Part shown: piece by piece, positions 9,630-17,999 of the stretch
Numbering within the stretch: the stretch's first letter is position 1
Layout of the letters: each line of letters begins with the position of its first letter
Source: Pseudomonas sp. KBW05
GTDB lineage: Bacteria > Pseudomonadota > Gammaproteobacteria > Pseudomonadales > Pseudomonadaceae
Reading direction: 5' to 3'
Length of the DNA stretch: 64,000 bases
Assembly: GCF_003852405.1 (NCBI RefSeq)
Contig: NZ_QAJM01000020.1
Coordinates: forward strand, 105,480 to 169,479
Position numbers and translations under genes: made by a program
Notes under the pieces: model-generated
The model's input: the letters and a program-made list of their open reading frames with translations, nothing else
What the model was told of the DNA's origin: nothing
The model's database searches: none

Positions 9630-11183
9630 TTACAGGCCGTAACCCTGCCGACTAGGGGTAAGCAGGTGGAATTTGCGTAGCGGCTTGCCCATTTCTTCAT
9701 TCAGCGCGTTTTCTGTGAAGTGCTTCGGGTTGACCGTCGTGGGCGGGGTAGAGGGGTCATCATCGAGGTCAAAAGGTGTTGCGGTGTTGGGTATGCCGAT
9801 AGCCTGGAACTCTTCATTGTGCGTCGAGTCTTTGCTGCTTGAGTCGGCCTTGGTGGACGGATCGTCGGCTTTGCTGCTCCCGCTCAGGAAGGTGCCCTTT
9901 GCGCCATTCCAGGCGTGGATTATTTCATGGTAGAGCCCTGTCACGGGGACGATCGTATTTCCGTTTTTTTCCTCGATGATTGACAGCGCATCGTAGTGAA
10001 TGCGGGCGCGGTCAGCGCGAGAACCGGCTACGCCATTGGTGATTCGGCCAAAGCTCGACTCATCAATCTTTCCTTCACCCCCGGCTCTCAGAGCATCCAA
10101 GGCCTTACTACCAAACACGTACTCGCAGCTGCCAAACCCGATGGGCTTAATGGTGACCTTGCTGTCATGGGTGTCAGCGAGCGCATCCATCTCAGCGAGG
10201 ACCTTCTGACCATTAGGCGAACTGCGCATGAACTCAAAATCATCGGCCACGCGTTGCTTGAAGTCTTCATCACCGGCTACCGTAAACCCCCGCTCGCCCG
10301 CGTTGCTGGTTGAAACGGGGGTAAATGACGAACCCACGTTACGGTTAAATTGATCGTTGATCTTGGCGTAAATGCGGTCATGAGCCTGATTTTTTCGTAT
10401 CCGGTCCTGGCCTTTACCGGTATAAAATGTCGTGCGGTCATGCCCGACCAGATCATCATCACCGTTGCCACCGTGCAGGACACTATGCCCTTTGCCTGCG
10501 TAGAGTTGATCGTTGCCATTGCCCCCATCCAGGTAACTTTGCTTATGTTTGCCACCCGTGCCTGCATAAAGACGGTCGTTGCCATTGTTGCCATACATGA
10601 CGCCGTTGCCGCTGCCGCCGATGAGGGTGTCATCACCGTCGTTGCCTTCTGCATACCCCAAGCCGCTGCCCAGGCGTAGCGTATCGTTACCAGCTCCACC
10701 GCACAGGCGGGATCGTCCGCCTCCCGCTTGAATATCATCGTCGCCGTCACCACCGTCCACATCGACACGAAGCATCACGTCCTGGTCGATCGTTATTTTG
10801 TCGTTACCACCCTTCGCGTCGATCCACAGCCCCAGTTGCGGGCCTTTTTTTGTCTCGGTATCAATCTTGAATACATTGCCGTTTACGGTGATCTGAATCT
10901 GCTTCCCAGGCCCTTTACTGACATGAATGACGTCATCGTCATTACCGGTTTTCACCACGATTCGGTTGTTCAAAATCGACGGCTCTCGGCCAGGTTTCCA
11001 GGAGACTTCATGGCTAATCTGGATATCGCCTTTGGTGTGCAGCACATGGTATTTATAATTCATGACCCCAGGCTTCAGGTCTTTTGGTGTGTCGTAGGGT
11101 GAGGGCGGAGGAGGGTTCTCAGAAGCGGAGGTGTGTCGTTGTTGTGATGCCGCTAAATATCCAAGGGCTGCGAGTATCATCAT
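9630..11183 (-). CDS. M91-family zinc metallopeptidase with RTX-like calcium-binding repeats
   Basis: A 517-residue protein. Residues about 130-260 contain at least seven GGxGxD-type repeats (DGGDGDDDI, GGAGNDTL, GNDGDDTL, GNNGNDRL, GGNGNDQL, GGNGDDDL). The C-terminal part carries LYHEIIHAWNG, an HExxH zinc site, then HNEEFQAIGIP and ENALNEEMGKPLR, the pattern of M91 peptidases such as NleD and HopH1, which are type III effectors of host-attacking bacteria. RTX repeats instead suggest type I export or calcium-dependent folding. The N-terminus is weakly supported: ATG 11183 has a poor ribosome site and an in-frame ATG lies at 11063. Flanking mosaic duplications suggest it was acquired. Confidence 0.8.
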   Translation of the reverse strand: MMILAALGYLAASQQRHTSASENPPPPSPYDTPKDLKPGVMNYKYHVLHTKGDIQISHEVSWKPGREPSILNNRIVVKTGNDDDVIHVSKGPGKQIQITVNGNVFKIDTETKKGPQLGLWIDAKGGNDKITIDQDVMLRVDVDGGDGDDDIQAGGGRSRLCGGAGNDTLRLGSGLGYAEGNDGDDTLIGGSGNGVMYGNNGNDRLYAGTGGKHKQSYLDGGNGNDQLYAGKGHSVLHGGNGDDDLVGHDRTTFYTGKGQDRIRKNQAHDRIYAKINDQFNRNVGSSFTPVSTSNAGERGFTVAGDEDFKQRVADDFEFMRSSPNGQKVLAEMDALADTHDSKVTIKPIGFGSCEYVFGSKALDALRAGGEGKIDESSFGRITNGVAGSRADRARIHYDALSIIEEKNGNTIVPVTGLYHEIIHAWNGAKGTFLSGSSKADDPSTKADSSSKDSTHNEEFQAIGIPNTATPFDLDDDPSTPPTTVNPKHFTENALNEEMGKPLRKFHLLTPSRQGYGL

Positions 11184-11332
11184 TAAACCTTGTTGTTGAA
11201 CTTAGGAAAAGGTCTGGCAGCGCTATTGAGTTTTGCGCGTCAGGCTCGCAGATTCTGTGGGCGTAACGCGCATAACGTTCCCGGATACCGCAAGATGCTT
11301 AACGCTAAATGTTTCGACGGGGCCTGCTGCAC

Positions 11333-11597
11333 TTGGCCTGTCCTACCTGCAGAACATCGAGGCCTTTAGCGAGATAACCTTTCAATACATCGCGATTTCT
11401 GTCGGCTTGTTCGTGGTGGTGATCAACGGCATATCGCGGTGCCAGAACGTGCTGTGCTTGTTGCGCCCCGGGGTGCGTTGGTTGGGCAGCGGCCAGATGT
11501 CGCCGCCGAAGACTTGTAGGGCGATCGGCTTGGGTATCAGGATTTTTAGGTACGTTCGTGCAAGAAAATCGAGGCGCCGTATGCCGGCGCCTCATCT
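11333..11597. repeat. mosaic of three duplicated fragments (small gene, chemoreceptor, terminator)
   Basis: Three stretches match other parts of the window in series. 11333-11431 matches 13832-13930, the middle of the 64-residue membrane protein gene. 11433-11514 matches 9075-9156, inside the chemoreceptor gene. 11516-11597 matches 9501-9586, the chemoreceptor upstream region plus terminator. The copies are diverged and carry no intact gene. In the rest of the gap 11184-11597 I see no gene. Confidence 0.8.
11563..11593 (-). terminator. rho-independent terminator after aldo/keto reductase
   Basis: On the minus strand, GAGGCGCCG and CGGCGCCTC form a stem followed by GATTTTC. It lies 5 bp beyond the aldo/keto reductase stop and is the probable parent of the copy at 9551-9579. 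Confidence 0.85.
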
Positions 11598-12593
11598 TTA
11601 TATGTCCAGCATCGCCATGACCGCTTCGGGATAACGCAGGCCGGCGGTTGCCTGTGCCGGGAAGATCGCTTCCAGCGCGGCCAATTCGTCAGGCGCGAGG
11701 GTGATCGACAGGGCCTTCACGTTTTCTTCCAGGTATTTACGCTGCTTGGTCCCCGGGATCGGGATGATGAAATCGCCCTGGGCCAACACCCACGCCAGCG
11801 CCAGTTGCCCGGCTGATACGCCTTTGTCCGCCGCCAGCGCCTGCACCTGGTTCACCAACAGCAAGTTTTTCGCAAAGTTTTCGCCCTGGAAGCGCGGGCT
11901 GAAACGGCGGTAATCATCAGCCGCGAAATCCTCCGGGCTGTTCAACGCGCCGGTGAGGAAGCCCCGGCCCAGTGGGCTGTACGGCACGAAGGCGACACCC
12001 AGGCGCTGGCACGCCGCGAGGCAGCCGTTGTCTTCCTGGTCGCGGCTCCAGAGCGAATATTCACTTTGCAGGGCGCTGATGGGATGGACCTTGTGCGCCC
12101 GTTCCAGGGTGGTAGCGGAGGCTTCACTCAAGCCCAGGTAGCGCACCTTACCCTGGGTGACCAGTTCGGCCATGGCGCCGACGGTTTCTTCGATGGCCAC
12201 GTCGGGGTCGATGCGGTGTTGGTAGTAGAGGTCGAGGGTGTCCACGCCGAGGCGGCGCAAGGTGCCGTCGATGGCCGCGCGGATGTACTCGGGGCGCCCG
12301 TTGACGCCGCGCAGCGCAGGGTTGGCCGGGTCGCGCACAATGCCGAACTTGCTGGCCAGGAACACCTGGTCACGCTTGCCGGCGATGGCTTGGCCGATCA
12401 GGCTTTCGTTGGTGTGCGGGCCGTAGATGTCGGCGGTGTCGAGGAAGTTGACCCCCAGTTCCAAGGCGCGGTGCAGGGTCGCGATGGCCTCCTGGGTGTT
12501 GGTGCCGGTGGTATAGAAATCGGTCATGCCCATGCAGCCGAGGCCGATGGCGCTGACATGGGGGCCGTTTTTGCCGAGTTGACGGGTGTGCAT
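11598..12593 (-). CDS. aldo/keto reductase
   Basis: A 331-residue NADPH-dependent aldo/keto reductase of the YajO/AKR13 kind. The catalytic tetrad is visible: Asp and Tyr in [14 protein letters not shown], Lys in FLASKFG, and His in [10 protein letters not shown]. The C-terminal [16 protein letters not shown] is the cofactor-binding loop. Length is normal, and GGAG precedes the ATG. The LysR gene starts 112 bp away in the opposite direction, so that regulator is a plausible controller. Physiological substrate unknown. Confidence 0.9.
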   Translation of the reverse strand: MHTRQLGKNGPHVSAIGLGCMGMTDFYTTGTNTQEAIATLHRALELGVNFLDTADIYGPHTNESLIGQAIAGKRDQVFLASKFGIVRDPANPALRGVNGRPEYIRAAIDGTLRRLGVDTLDLYYQHRIDPDVAIEETVGAMAELVTQGKVRYLGLSEASATTLERAHKVHPISALQSEYSLWSRDQEDNGCLAACQRLGVAFVPYSPLGRGFLTGALNSPEDFAADDYRRFSPRFQGENFAKNLLLVNQVQALAADKGVSAGQLALAWVLAQGDFIIPIPGTKQRKYLEENVKALSITLAPDELAALEAIFPAQATAGLRYPEAVMAMLDI

Positions 12594-12705
12594 GGGTGTC
12601 GCTCCTGGGTGGGATAGGACGCTATTGTTATCCTCGACAAAACCTGGATAAACCGGCTAAAACCGCTATCACTATTCGTAAATTCCAAATAATCGACGGG
12701 GAAGG

Positions 12706-13626
12706 GTGCCTTTGGACCGTTTTAATGCGATGCGCGTGTTTACCCGGATCGTCGAATTGGGTGGCTTCGCCAAGGCCGCCGACAGCCTGCAACTGCCGCG
12801 CGCGTCGGTGACGGTGCTGATCAAGCAGTTGGAAGCGCACCTGGGTGTGCAGCTGTTACAGCGCACCACGCGACAGGTCAGCCCGACATTGGACGGTGCG
12901 GCGTACTACCAGCGCTGTGTGCGTTTACTGTCCGACCTTGAGGAAACCGAGGCGGTATTTTCCGCCAGCCGCCAGCACCCACGAGGCACCTTGAGCGTGG
13001 ACATGCCCTCAGGCATCGGGCGTTTTATCGTGATCCCGGCGCTGCCCCAATTTACCGCGCGTTACCCGCAGATCGAATTGGAGATCGGTCTCAATGACCG
13101 CCCGGTGGACCTCATCCGTGAAGGTGTGGATTGCGTGCTGCGCGGTGGTTTGGCGCTGGATGAATCACTGGTGGCGCGGCCTTTGGCGATGATGGAACAG
13201 GTGACCCTGGCCAGCCCCGCTTACCTCGAACGCATGGGGGTGCCCACCTCCCTTGACGAACTGGTGGCCCATCACCAGATGGTCGAGTACGTTTCCAGCA
13301 CCAGCGGCAAACGTTTTGGCCTGGAGTTCCAGCTGGGCAGCGAACTGCGCGCGATCAACCTGCCCAAGCGTATCGCAGTCAACAGCGCCGATGGGTACTT
13401 CGCGGCGTGCGCGGCCGGGTACGGCCTGATCCAGGCACCGCATTACCACGCCATGCGTCAATTGGCCGAGGGCACGTTGGTGCCGGTGTTGGCCAAACTG
13501 CCGGTGCCGGAAATGGCGCTGACGGCGTTGTACCCGCCGCACCGCCAGTTGTCCCAGCGGGTGCGGGTGTTTGTGGATTGGCTGGTGGAGTTGTGCGCAT
13601 CCCCAGGCCTGGGATTGCGCCGATAA
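12706..13626 (+). CDS. LysR-family transcriptional regulator
   Basis: A 306-residue LysR-type regulator. The N-terminal winged helix (FNAMRVFTRIVELGGFAKAA, then SVTVLIKQLEAHLGVQLLQR) binds DNA; the C-terminal substrate-binding fold (about 90-295) senses an effector. The start is GTG 12706 or TTG 12712; the second gives the more usual MDRFNAMRVF. It is divergent from the aldo/keto reductase gene, the classic arrangement for a LysR regulator and its target. The effector is unknown. Confidence 0.9.
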   Translation: MPLDRFNAMRVFTRIVELGGFAKAADSLQLPRASVTVLIKQLEAHLGVQLLQRTTRQVSPTLDGAAYYQRCVRLLSDLEETEAVFSASRQHPRGTLSVDMPSGIGRFIVIPALPQFTARYPQIELEIGLNDRPVDLIREGVDCVLRGGLALDESLVARPLAMMEQVTLASPAYLERMGVPTSLDELVAHHQMVEYVSSTSGKRFGLEFQLGSELRAINLPKRIAVNSADGYFAACAAGYGLIQAPHYHAMRQLAEGTLVPVLAKLPVPEMALTALYPPHRQLSQRVRVFVDWLVELCASPGLGLRR

Positions 13627-13767
13627 CGTCAGCGTCAGGCAAGCCAAAGTGCGTCATCGCCTGTAATATGGGACCTTGCCGACCCTGGCTCATCCCTGGC
13701 AAGGGCGATGGGCTTGGCGTGTGTCGGCGATACACAGTGGCTACATTCTCAAGATTCAGGAACTGTC

Positions 13768-13962
13768 ATGACCCAAAAGCAACGTTTGAAATATTCAATT
13801 CTGATCGCCCTGACGGTACTGGCGACGATGTTTGGCCTGTCCTACCTGCAGAACATCGGGGCCATCAGCGAGAAAACCTTCCAGTACATCGCGATTTCCG
13901 TCGCCGTGATCGTGGTGGTGATCAACGGCATCATGCGTCGCAAGGTCAAGCCTAACTTCTGA
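13768..13962 (+). CDS. small two-helix membrane protein, unknown function
   Basis: A 64-residue protein with two hydrophobic segments (SILIALTVLATMFGLSYL and YIAISVAVIVVVINGIM) and a basic tail RRKVKPNF. I do not recognise a family. Its stop lies next to the convergent stop of the Fur-like gene. A diverged copy of its middle part lies at 11333-11431, which shows that the locus was involved in a local duplication. Confidence 0.65.
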   Translation: MTQKQRLKYSILIALTVLATMFGLSYLQNIGAISEKTFQYIAISVAVIVVVINGIMRRKVKPNF

Positions 13963-13963
13963 G

Positions 13964-14344
13964 TCAGGCGCGGCCTTCGAGCACTTTGGCAGCCTCTGCA
14001 TGGAGGCTGTAGCTTTTATCGGCATTGAGGGTGATCACGCCCTCGCTGCACAGGCGCTTGAGCACCTCACGCACGCTGAGAAACGACAACGGAATGCCCA
14101 GCTCCAGCAAGTGGCTGTGCACGCCGCGTACCCCGAGGGTGCGCTGGTTGTCGGCGGCCGTGAGCAGGGCGTCGATGACCTTCAGCCGGATCAGGCTGGT
14201 GCGCAGGCCAAAATACTTGAGCAAATGGCGAATCCGTTGGTTGCCTTGCTGTTCCGGCGCCTTGCCGAAGGCGTGGCCGGCGTTGCCAAACGAGGCCTCG
14301 GCGGCGGGTGAATGTCCATCCGTGGGCAGTTGCGAGTTGTACAT
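13964..14344 (-). CDS. Fur-like winged-helix regulator (PA2384-like)
   Basis: A 126-residue protein. Residues about 40-110 match the Fur DNA-binding domain layout (FGLRTSLIRLKVIDALL, GVRGVHSHLLELGIPLSFLSVREVLKRLCSEGVI). The C-terminal Fur dimerisation and metal-binding domain is absent. In P. aeruginosa a protein of this type, PA2384, lies beside pvdQ (PA2385) and is strongly iron-starvation induced; the same neighbourhood here supports the match. AGGAG lies before the ATG. It is divergent from pvdQ with a 225-bp shared control region. A role in iron-responsive control is inferred from that homologue. Confidence 0.75.
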   Translation of the reverse strand: MYNSQLPTDGHSPAAEASFGNAGHAFGKAPEQQGNQRIRHLLKYFGLRTSLIRLKVIDALLTAADNQRTLGVRGVHSHLLELGIPLSFLSVREVLKRLCSEGVITLNADKSYSLHAEAAKVLEGRA

Positions 14345-14488
14345 GCAATAAAACTCCTTATCAGAGCCTGATCAGGAAAATGAGCGCTCTTAGTTAATAA
14401 GACGAACGAGCAGCCGAAATCATGAAGTTTTAGATGTGTAAATTTCGTCAGTATCGGATTTGTCACAGCGACAAAGCCTGCGTGTGCC

Positions 14489-14512
14489 TAAATTGTTCCC
14501 GGTCAATTGCGT
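14489..14512 (+). promoter_or_regulatory. PvdS (iron-starvation sigma factor) box
   Basis: TAAAT at 14489-14493 is followed, after exactly 16 bases, by CGT at 14510-14512. This is the published consensus of PvdS-dependent pyoverdine promoters (TAAAT-N16/17-CGT). It lies 58 bp before the pvdQ start and points at it. Confidence 0.8.
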
Positions 14513-14569
14513 CCTTACGGTGGGGTAGCTGCCCCTTGCGAGGGTGTTCAATTTGACTGTGGAGTGGGT

Positions 14570-16858
14570 GTGATTATTTCCAACGGGTTGTCCAGGGTGT
14601 GTGTGGCGGGTGTGTTGCTGGGCTTGAGCCTGGGCGCATCGGCACGGGAGCAGGTGACGCAGGCGTCGGCGCAGATCCAGCGCACCGGCTTTGGCGTGCC
14701 CCATATCCGCGCCAATGATGAGCGTGGTTTGGGCTACGGCATCGGCTATGCGTATGCCCAGGACAATATGTGCCTGCTGGCCAATGAAGTGGTGACGGTG
14801 AGTGGCGAACGTTCACGCTTCTTTGGCCCGGAGCAGGCGACGCTGGAAGAGCGCAACAACCTGGCCAGTGACGTGTTTTTCACCTGGCTGAATACGCCGC
14901 AGGCGGTCGCCACCTTCTGGAACGCGCAAACGCCGCAGATCCAGCAGCGGGTCGAAGGCTACGTGGCGGGGTACAACCGTTATTTGAAAGAACACGGCGC
15001 GCCGGCACAGTGCCAGGCCGCGTGGATGCGCGCGATCACGGCTGAGGACGTGGTCAAGCTGACCCGCCGCTTGCTGGTGGAGGGGGGCGTGGGCCAATTC
15101 GCCGAAGCGCTGGCGGGGGCAACGCCGCCTGGTGTTACCACCGGCGTACAGGCCAGCGCCCAACGCTTCGAAGTGGCAGAGGCCAATCAGCAGCGTTTTG
15201 CTCTGGACCGTGGCAGCAACGCAGTGGCAGTAGGCCGTGACCGCTCGTTCAATGGCCGTGGCATGTTATTGGCCAACCCGCATTTCCCGTGGGTCGGTGG
15301 CATGCGCTTTTATGAGATGCACCTGACCATTCCCGGCCAGTTGGACGTGATGGGCGCCGCATTGCCGGGCTTGCCGGTGATCAACATTGGCTTCAACCAG
15401 CATGTGGCCTGGACCCATACCGTCGATACCTCCAAGCATTTCACCCTGTACCGCCTGACTCTGGACCCCAAGGATTCCACGCGTTACCTGCTGGACGGCA
15501 AATCCCTCCCGCTGGATAAAACCACGGTAACCGTCCAGGCCAAACAACCCGACGGCAGCCTCAAGGCCTTGTCCCAGACGCTTTACAGCTCCCAATTCGG
15601 CCCAGTGGTGCAATGGCCCGGCAAGCTGGACTGGGACAACCACTACGCCTTCAGCCTGCGCGACGCCAACCTCGGCAACGACCGCGTGTTGCAGCAGTGG
15701 TACGCAATGAACCGCGCCGCCAGCCTCAAGGAGCTGCAAACCTCGGTGCATACCCTGCAAGGCATCCCGTGGGTTAACACCTTGGCCGCCGACGACCAGG
15801 GCCAGAGCCTGTACATGAACCTGTCGGTGGTGCCGAACGTCAGCCAGGCCAAGCTCGCGCAATGCAGCGACCCGCGCGCCGGCCTGCAACTGATCGTGCT
15901 CGACGGCGCCCACAGCGCCTGCGCCTGGGACATCGACCCGCGCGCAGCCCAGGCCGGCATCTTCGCCGCCGACCAGCTGCCGCAACTGGAACGCAGCGAC
16001 TATGTGCAGCATTCCAACGACTCGGCGTGGCTGGCCAACCCCAAGGCGCCGCTGACCGGGTTCTCGCCGGTCATCAGCCAGGACCACATCGACCTGGGCC
16101 CACGTGCACGCTTCGCCGTGCAACGCCTGCAATCCCTGGAGAGCAAGCCGATCAGCGTCACCGACCTGCAACATATGGTGATGGACAACGAGGTCTACCT
16201 GGCAGGGCTGGTCATGCCAGACCTGCTGGCGTTCTGCGCCAAACACCTGGGCGCCGACGCGGCTGCGCTGCAACCGCTGTGCACCAGCCTGAAAACCTGG
16301 GACCAACGCGCCAACCTCGACAGCGGCCTGGGCCTGGTGCACTTCATCAACCTGATGGAGCACCTGCAGCAAATGCCCGACGCCTGGCGCGTGGCCTTCG
16401 ATCCGACGCAACCATTGACCACGCCACGCGGCCTGGCCATCGACCGCGAAACTGTCGCCAAGGCCCTGCGCGAGGCGATGCTTGCTTCCGTGGCGGATGT
16501 AAACAAGTTGGGCCTGACCGCCAACAGCCGTTGGGGCGATATCCAGGTCAGCGGCCAAACCCCGATCCATGGCGGCCCGCAGGCACTGGGCATCTACAAC
16601 GCCATGCAAACCGTCCCACGTGCCGACGGCAAACGCGAAGTGGTCAGCGGCAGCAGCTACCTGCAAATCGTCACCTTCGACGACAACGGCCCCCAGGCCC
16701 AAGGCGTGCTGGCGTTCTCCCTGTCCAGCGACCCAGCGTCCAAGCACGCCAAGGACCAGACCCAGGCCTTCTCCGAGAAAAAACTCCGCCCGCTGCCGTT
16801 CACCGAAGCCCAGATCAAGGCCGACCCGCAATACCAGCAGCTCCAGATCAAGGAGTAG
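14570..16858 (+). CDS. pvdQ: acyl-homoserine lactone acylase / pyoverdine maturation acylase PvdQ
   Basis: A 762-residue Ntn-hydrolase, the same length as P. aeruginosa PvdQ. GTG 14570 is chosen because GGAG lies 5 bp upstream and a signal peptide (ending GASA) follows. The self-cleavage site and nucleophile are in DRGSNAVAVG: Ser at about 216 becomes residue 1 of the beta chain. LLANPHFPW and WTHTVDTS follow, as in PvdQ. PvdQ works in the periplasm, removing the fatty acyl chain from pyoverdine precursors; it also hydrolyses long-chain acyl-homoserine lactones. The upstream PvdS box agrees with iron-starvation control. Confidence 0.92.
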   Translation: MIISNGLSRVCVAGVLLGLSLGASAREQVTQASAQIQRTGFGVPHIRANDERGLGYGIGYAYAQDNMCLLANEVVTVSGERSRFFGPEQATLEERNNLASDVFFTWLNTPQAVATFWNAQTPQIQQRVEGYVAGYNRYLKEHGAPAQCQAAWMRAITAEDVVKLTRRLLVEGGVGQFAEALAGATPPGVTTGVQASAQRFEVAEANQQRFALDRGSNAVAVGRDRSFNGRGMLLANPHFPWVGGMRFYEMHLTIPGQLDVMGAALPGLPVINIGFNQHVAWTHTVDTSKHFTLYRLTLDPKDSTRYLLDGKSLPLDKTTVTVQAKQPDGSLKALSQTLYSSQFGPVVQWPGKLDWDNHYAFSLRDANLGNDRVLQQWYAMNRAASLKELQTSVHTLQGIPWVNTLAADDQGQSLYMNLSVVPNVSQAKLAQCSDPRAGLQLIVLDGAHSACAWDIDPRAAQAGIFAADQLPQLERSDYVQHSNDSAWLANPKAPLTGFSPVISQDHIDLGPRARFAVQRLQSLESKPISVTDLQHMVMDNEVYLAGLVMPDLLAFCAKHLGADAAALQPLCTSLKTWDQRANLDSGLGLVHFINLMEHLQQMPDAWRVAFDPTQPLTTPRGLAIDRETVAKALREAMLASVADVNKLGLTANSRWGDIQVSGQTPIHGGPQALGIYNAMQTVPRADGKREVVSGSSYLQIVTFDDNGPQAQGVLAFSLSSDPASKHAKDQTQAFSEKKLRPLPFTEAQIKADPQYQQLQIKE

Positions 16859-16911
16859 GGCAGGCGCGCAACCCCTTGAAAGCGCTGCGAAATATTTTTG
16901 AAATCAAGGGG

Positions 16912-16940
16912 TTGCACGCATTGGCAAATACGTACATAAT
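16912..16940 (+). promoter_or_regulatory. sigma-70 promoter for tRNA-Cys
   Basis: TTGCAC (16912-16917), a 17-bp spacer, then CATAAT (16935-16940). It is the only good sigma-70 match between pvdQ and the tRNA and implies a leader of about 120 nt. I see no other RNA gene in 16859-17070. Confidence 0.6.
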
Positions 16941-17070
16941 GGCGCCCATCGAACGCAACGAAGCATTAAAAACTTCAATGTATTCAATGAGTTAGAGTAG
17001 AGGCAGGCTTCATTAGCCCACTCAAGTTTGCATGCGGTGAGTGCCAGTGACTAGGGCATTGATCGTTTGA

Positions 17071-17144
17071 GGCCGAGTAGCAAAATGGTTATGCAGTGGA
17101 TTGCAAATCCACCTACGCCGGTTCGATTCCGACCTCGGCCTCCA
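17071..17144 (+). tRNA. tRNA-Cys (GCA)
   Basis: A 74-nt cloverleaf with acceptor arms GGCCGAG and CTCGGCC, discriminator T and encoded CCA. The anticodon loop TTGCAAA gives anticodon GCA, and GGTTCGATTCC is the T arm. Its 3' half is the attachment site of the prophage; the integrated element restored a complete gene. Confidence 0.97.
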
Positions 17145-17152
17145 CTCTTAAA
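17097..17152 (+). other. attL core of the tRNA-Cys prophage
   Basis: 56 bp from the anticodon stem through the tRNA end into the first bases of the downstream region. It is repeated without mismatch at 54740-54795 (attR). Beyond the core, TTCCGCAAC-type repeats at 17207-17237 are candidate integrase arm sites. Confidence 0.9.
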
Positions 17153-17153
17153 G

Positions 17154-17184
17154 CCCCGTAGATCAATGGTCTACGGGGTTTTTT
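17154..17184 (+). terminator. terminator after tRNA-Cys
   Basis: CCCCGTAGA pairs with TCTACGGGG and is followed by TTTTTT. Related hairpins follow attR (54798-54828) and the third att copy (57914-57945). The stretch 17185-17418 has no gene and holds the TTCCGCAAC repeats. Confidence 0.9.
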
Positions 17185-17418
17185 ATTGCCTGCGATTTAT
17201 GAGCCATTCCGCAACTTTCGAGAGGCCTTCCGCAACCACCCTCCTTTATGACCACAATTTAGGGGGGGCAGCATCAGGCGCGAGGAGGCTATCGTTCATT
17301 TTCAGAGAGACGCCCAAGCATTAGAAAATGATATATTCGGGCGCGTAGAGATAAATTCATACTGGTATGCCGGACCCTGATTTTCGCGGTTGGCATGTTG
17401 CGTGGGAGGGGGAGTGAT

Positions 17419-17928
17419 ATGTCAAGTATGTTGTTGGGGTTGCTTTCTTCTGAAACATTCAAAAGGAATAATAAGGTTTTAGAAGAGCACTTCAAAGATG
17501 GTGTTGATGAATTGTCCGCGCTACTAAAGTGCCACTTGCTAATCGAACAAAATCTCAGAGACTTCTGCAATGCGAGCGTTCTTAATCCGTCTCATCTTAA
17601 AGGTAAGCGATTTCAGTTTTCTCATGTTGTGAGCTTGGCAAGGGCGCTCATAGAAGAGCCTAAAGACCTCGATGTTAGCTGGATGTGGGGCGCGATAGAT
17701 CTTTTGAATGGCCTAAGAAACAGCTATGCGCATGAGTTGGATCCGAACCTATTACTGATTGAAGAAAAAAAGAATAAACTCATAAAGCTTTTGTCTCCCA
17801 TGATTAAGGATGAACCCCTGTATAAGGGAGTTGACGTTCCGCTAAATGTGTACCTGGGGATCCTAATTGGAGCGTTGTCTGGGTATTTGTTTTTTATTCT
17901 AGAAACACGCGGTGGCCTGAAGGGATGA
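17419..17928 (+). CDS. HEPN-like cargo protein, unknown function
   Basis: A 169-residue, AT-rich gene just inside attL and convergent with the integrase gene. ATG 17419 follows a strong GGAGGGGGAG site. The mostly helical protein contains LRNSYAHEL at about residue 106, matching the HEPN ribonuclease signature R-x4-6-H, and ends in a hydrophobic helix (VYLGILIGALSGYLFFIL) that may anchor it in the membrane. HEPN proteins often act in toxin or abortive-infection systems. Its position and base composition fit a lysogenic-conversion gene. RNase or defence activity is inference from one motif and the location. Confidence 0.55.
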   Translation: MSSMLLGLLSSETFKRNNKVLEEHFKDGVDELSALLKCHLLIEQNLRDFCNASVLNPSHLKGKRFQFSHVVSLARALIEEPKDLDVSWMWGAIDLLNGLRNSYAHELDPNLLLIEEKKNKLIKLLSPMIKDEPLYKGVDVPLNVYLGILIGALSGYLFFILETRGGLKG

Positions 17929-17999
17929 CTACGAATTTAGCTCTCGGTTTTTGGCCTCAAACGTAGTTAGCCCATCAAGCTTTTTTAGAATTGATTTGA

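Noticed and set aside
11305-11595. 96-codon minus-strand gene in the mosaic region
   Set aside because: It runs across the joints between duplicated fragments and has no ribosome site or family similarity.
15266-16831. 521-codon open frame antisense to pvdQ
   Set aside because: Shadow of a GC-rich gene; the protein is low-complexity Val/Gly/Ala/Gln without domains, and pvdQ on the other strand has full-length family identity.
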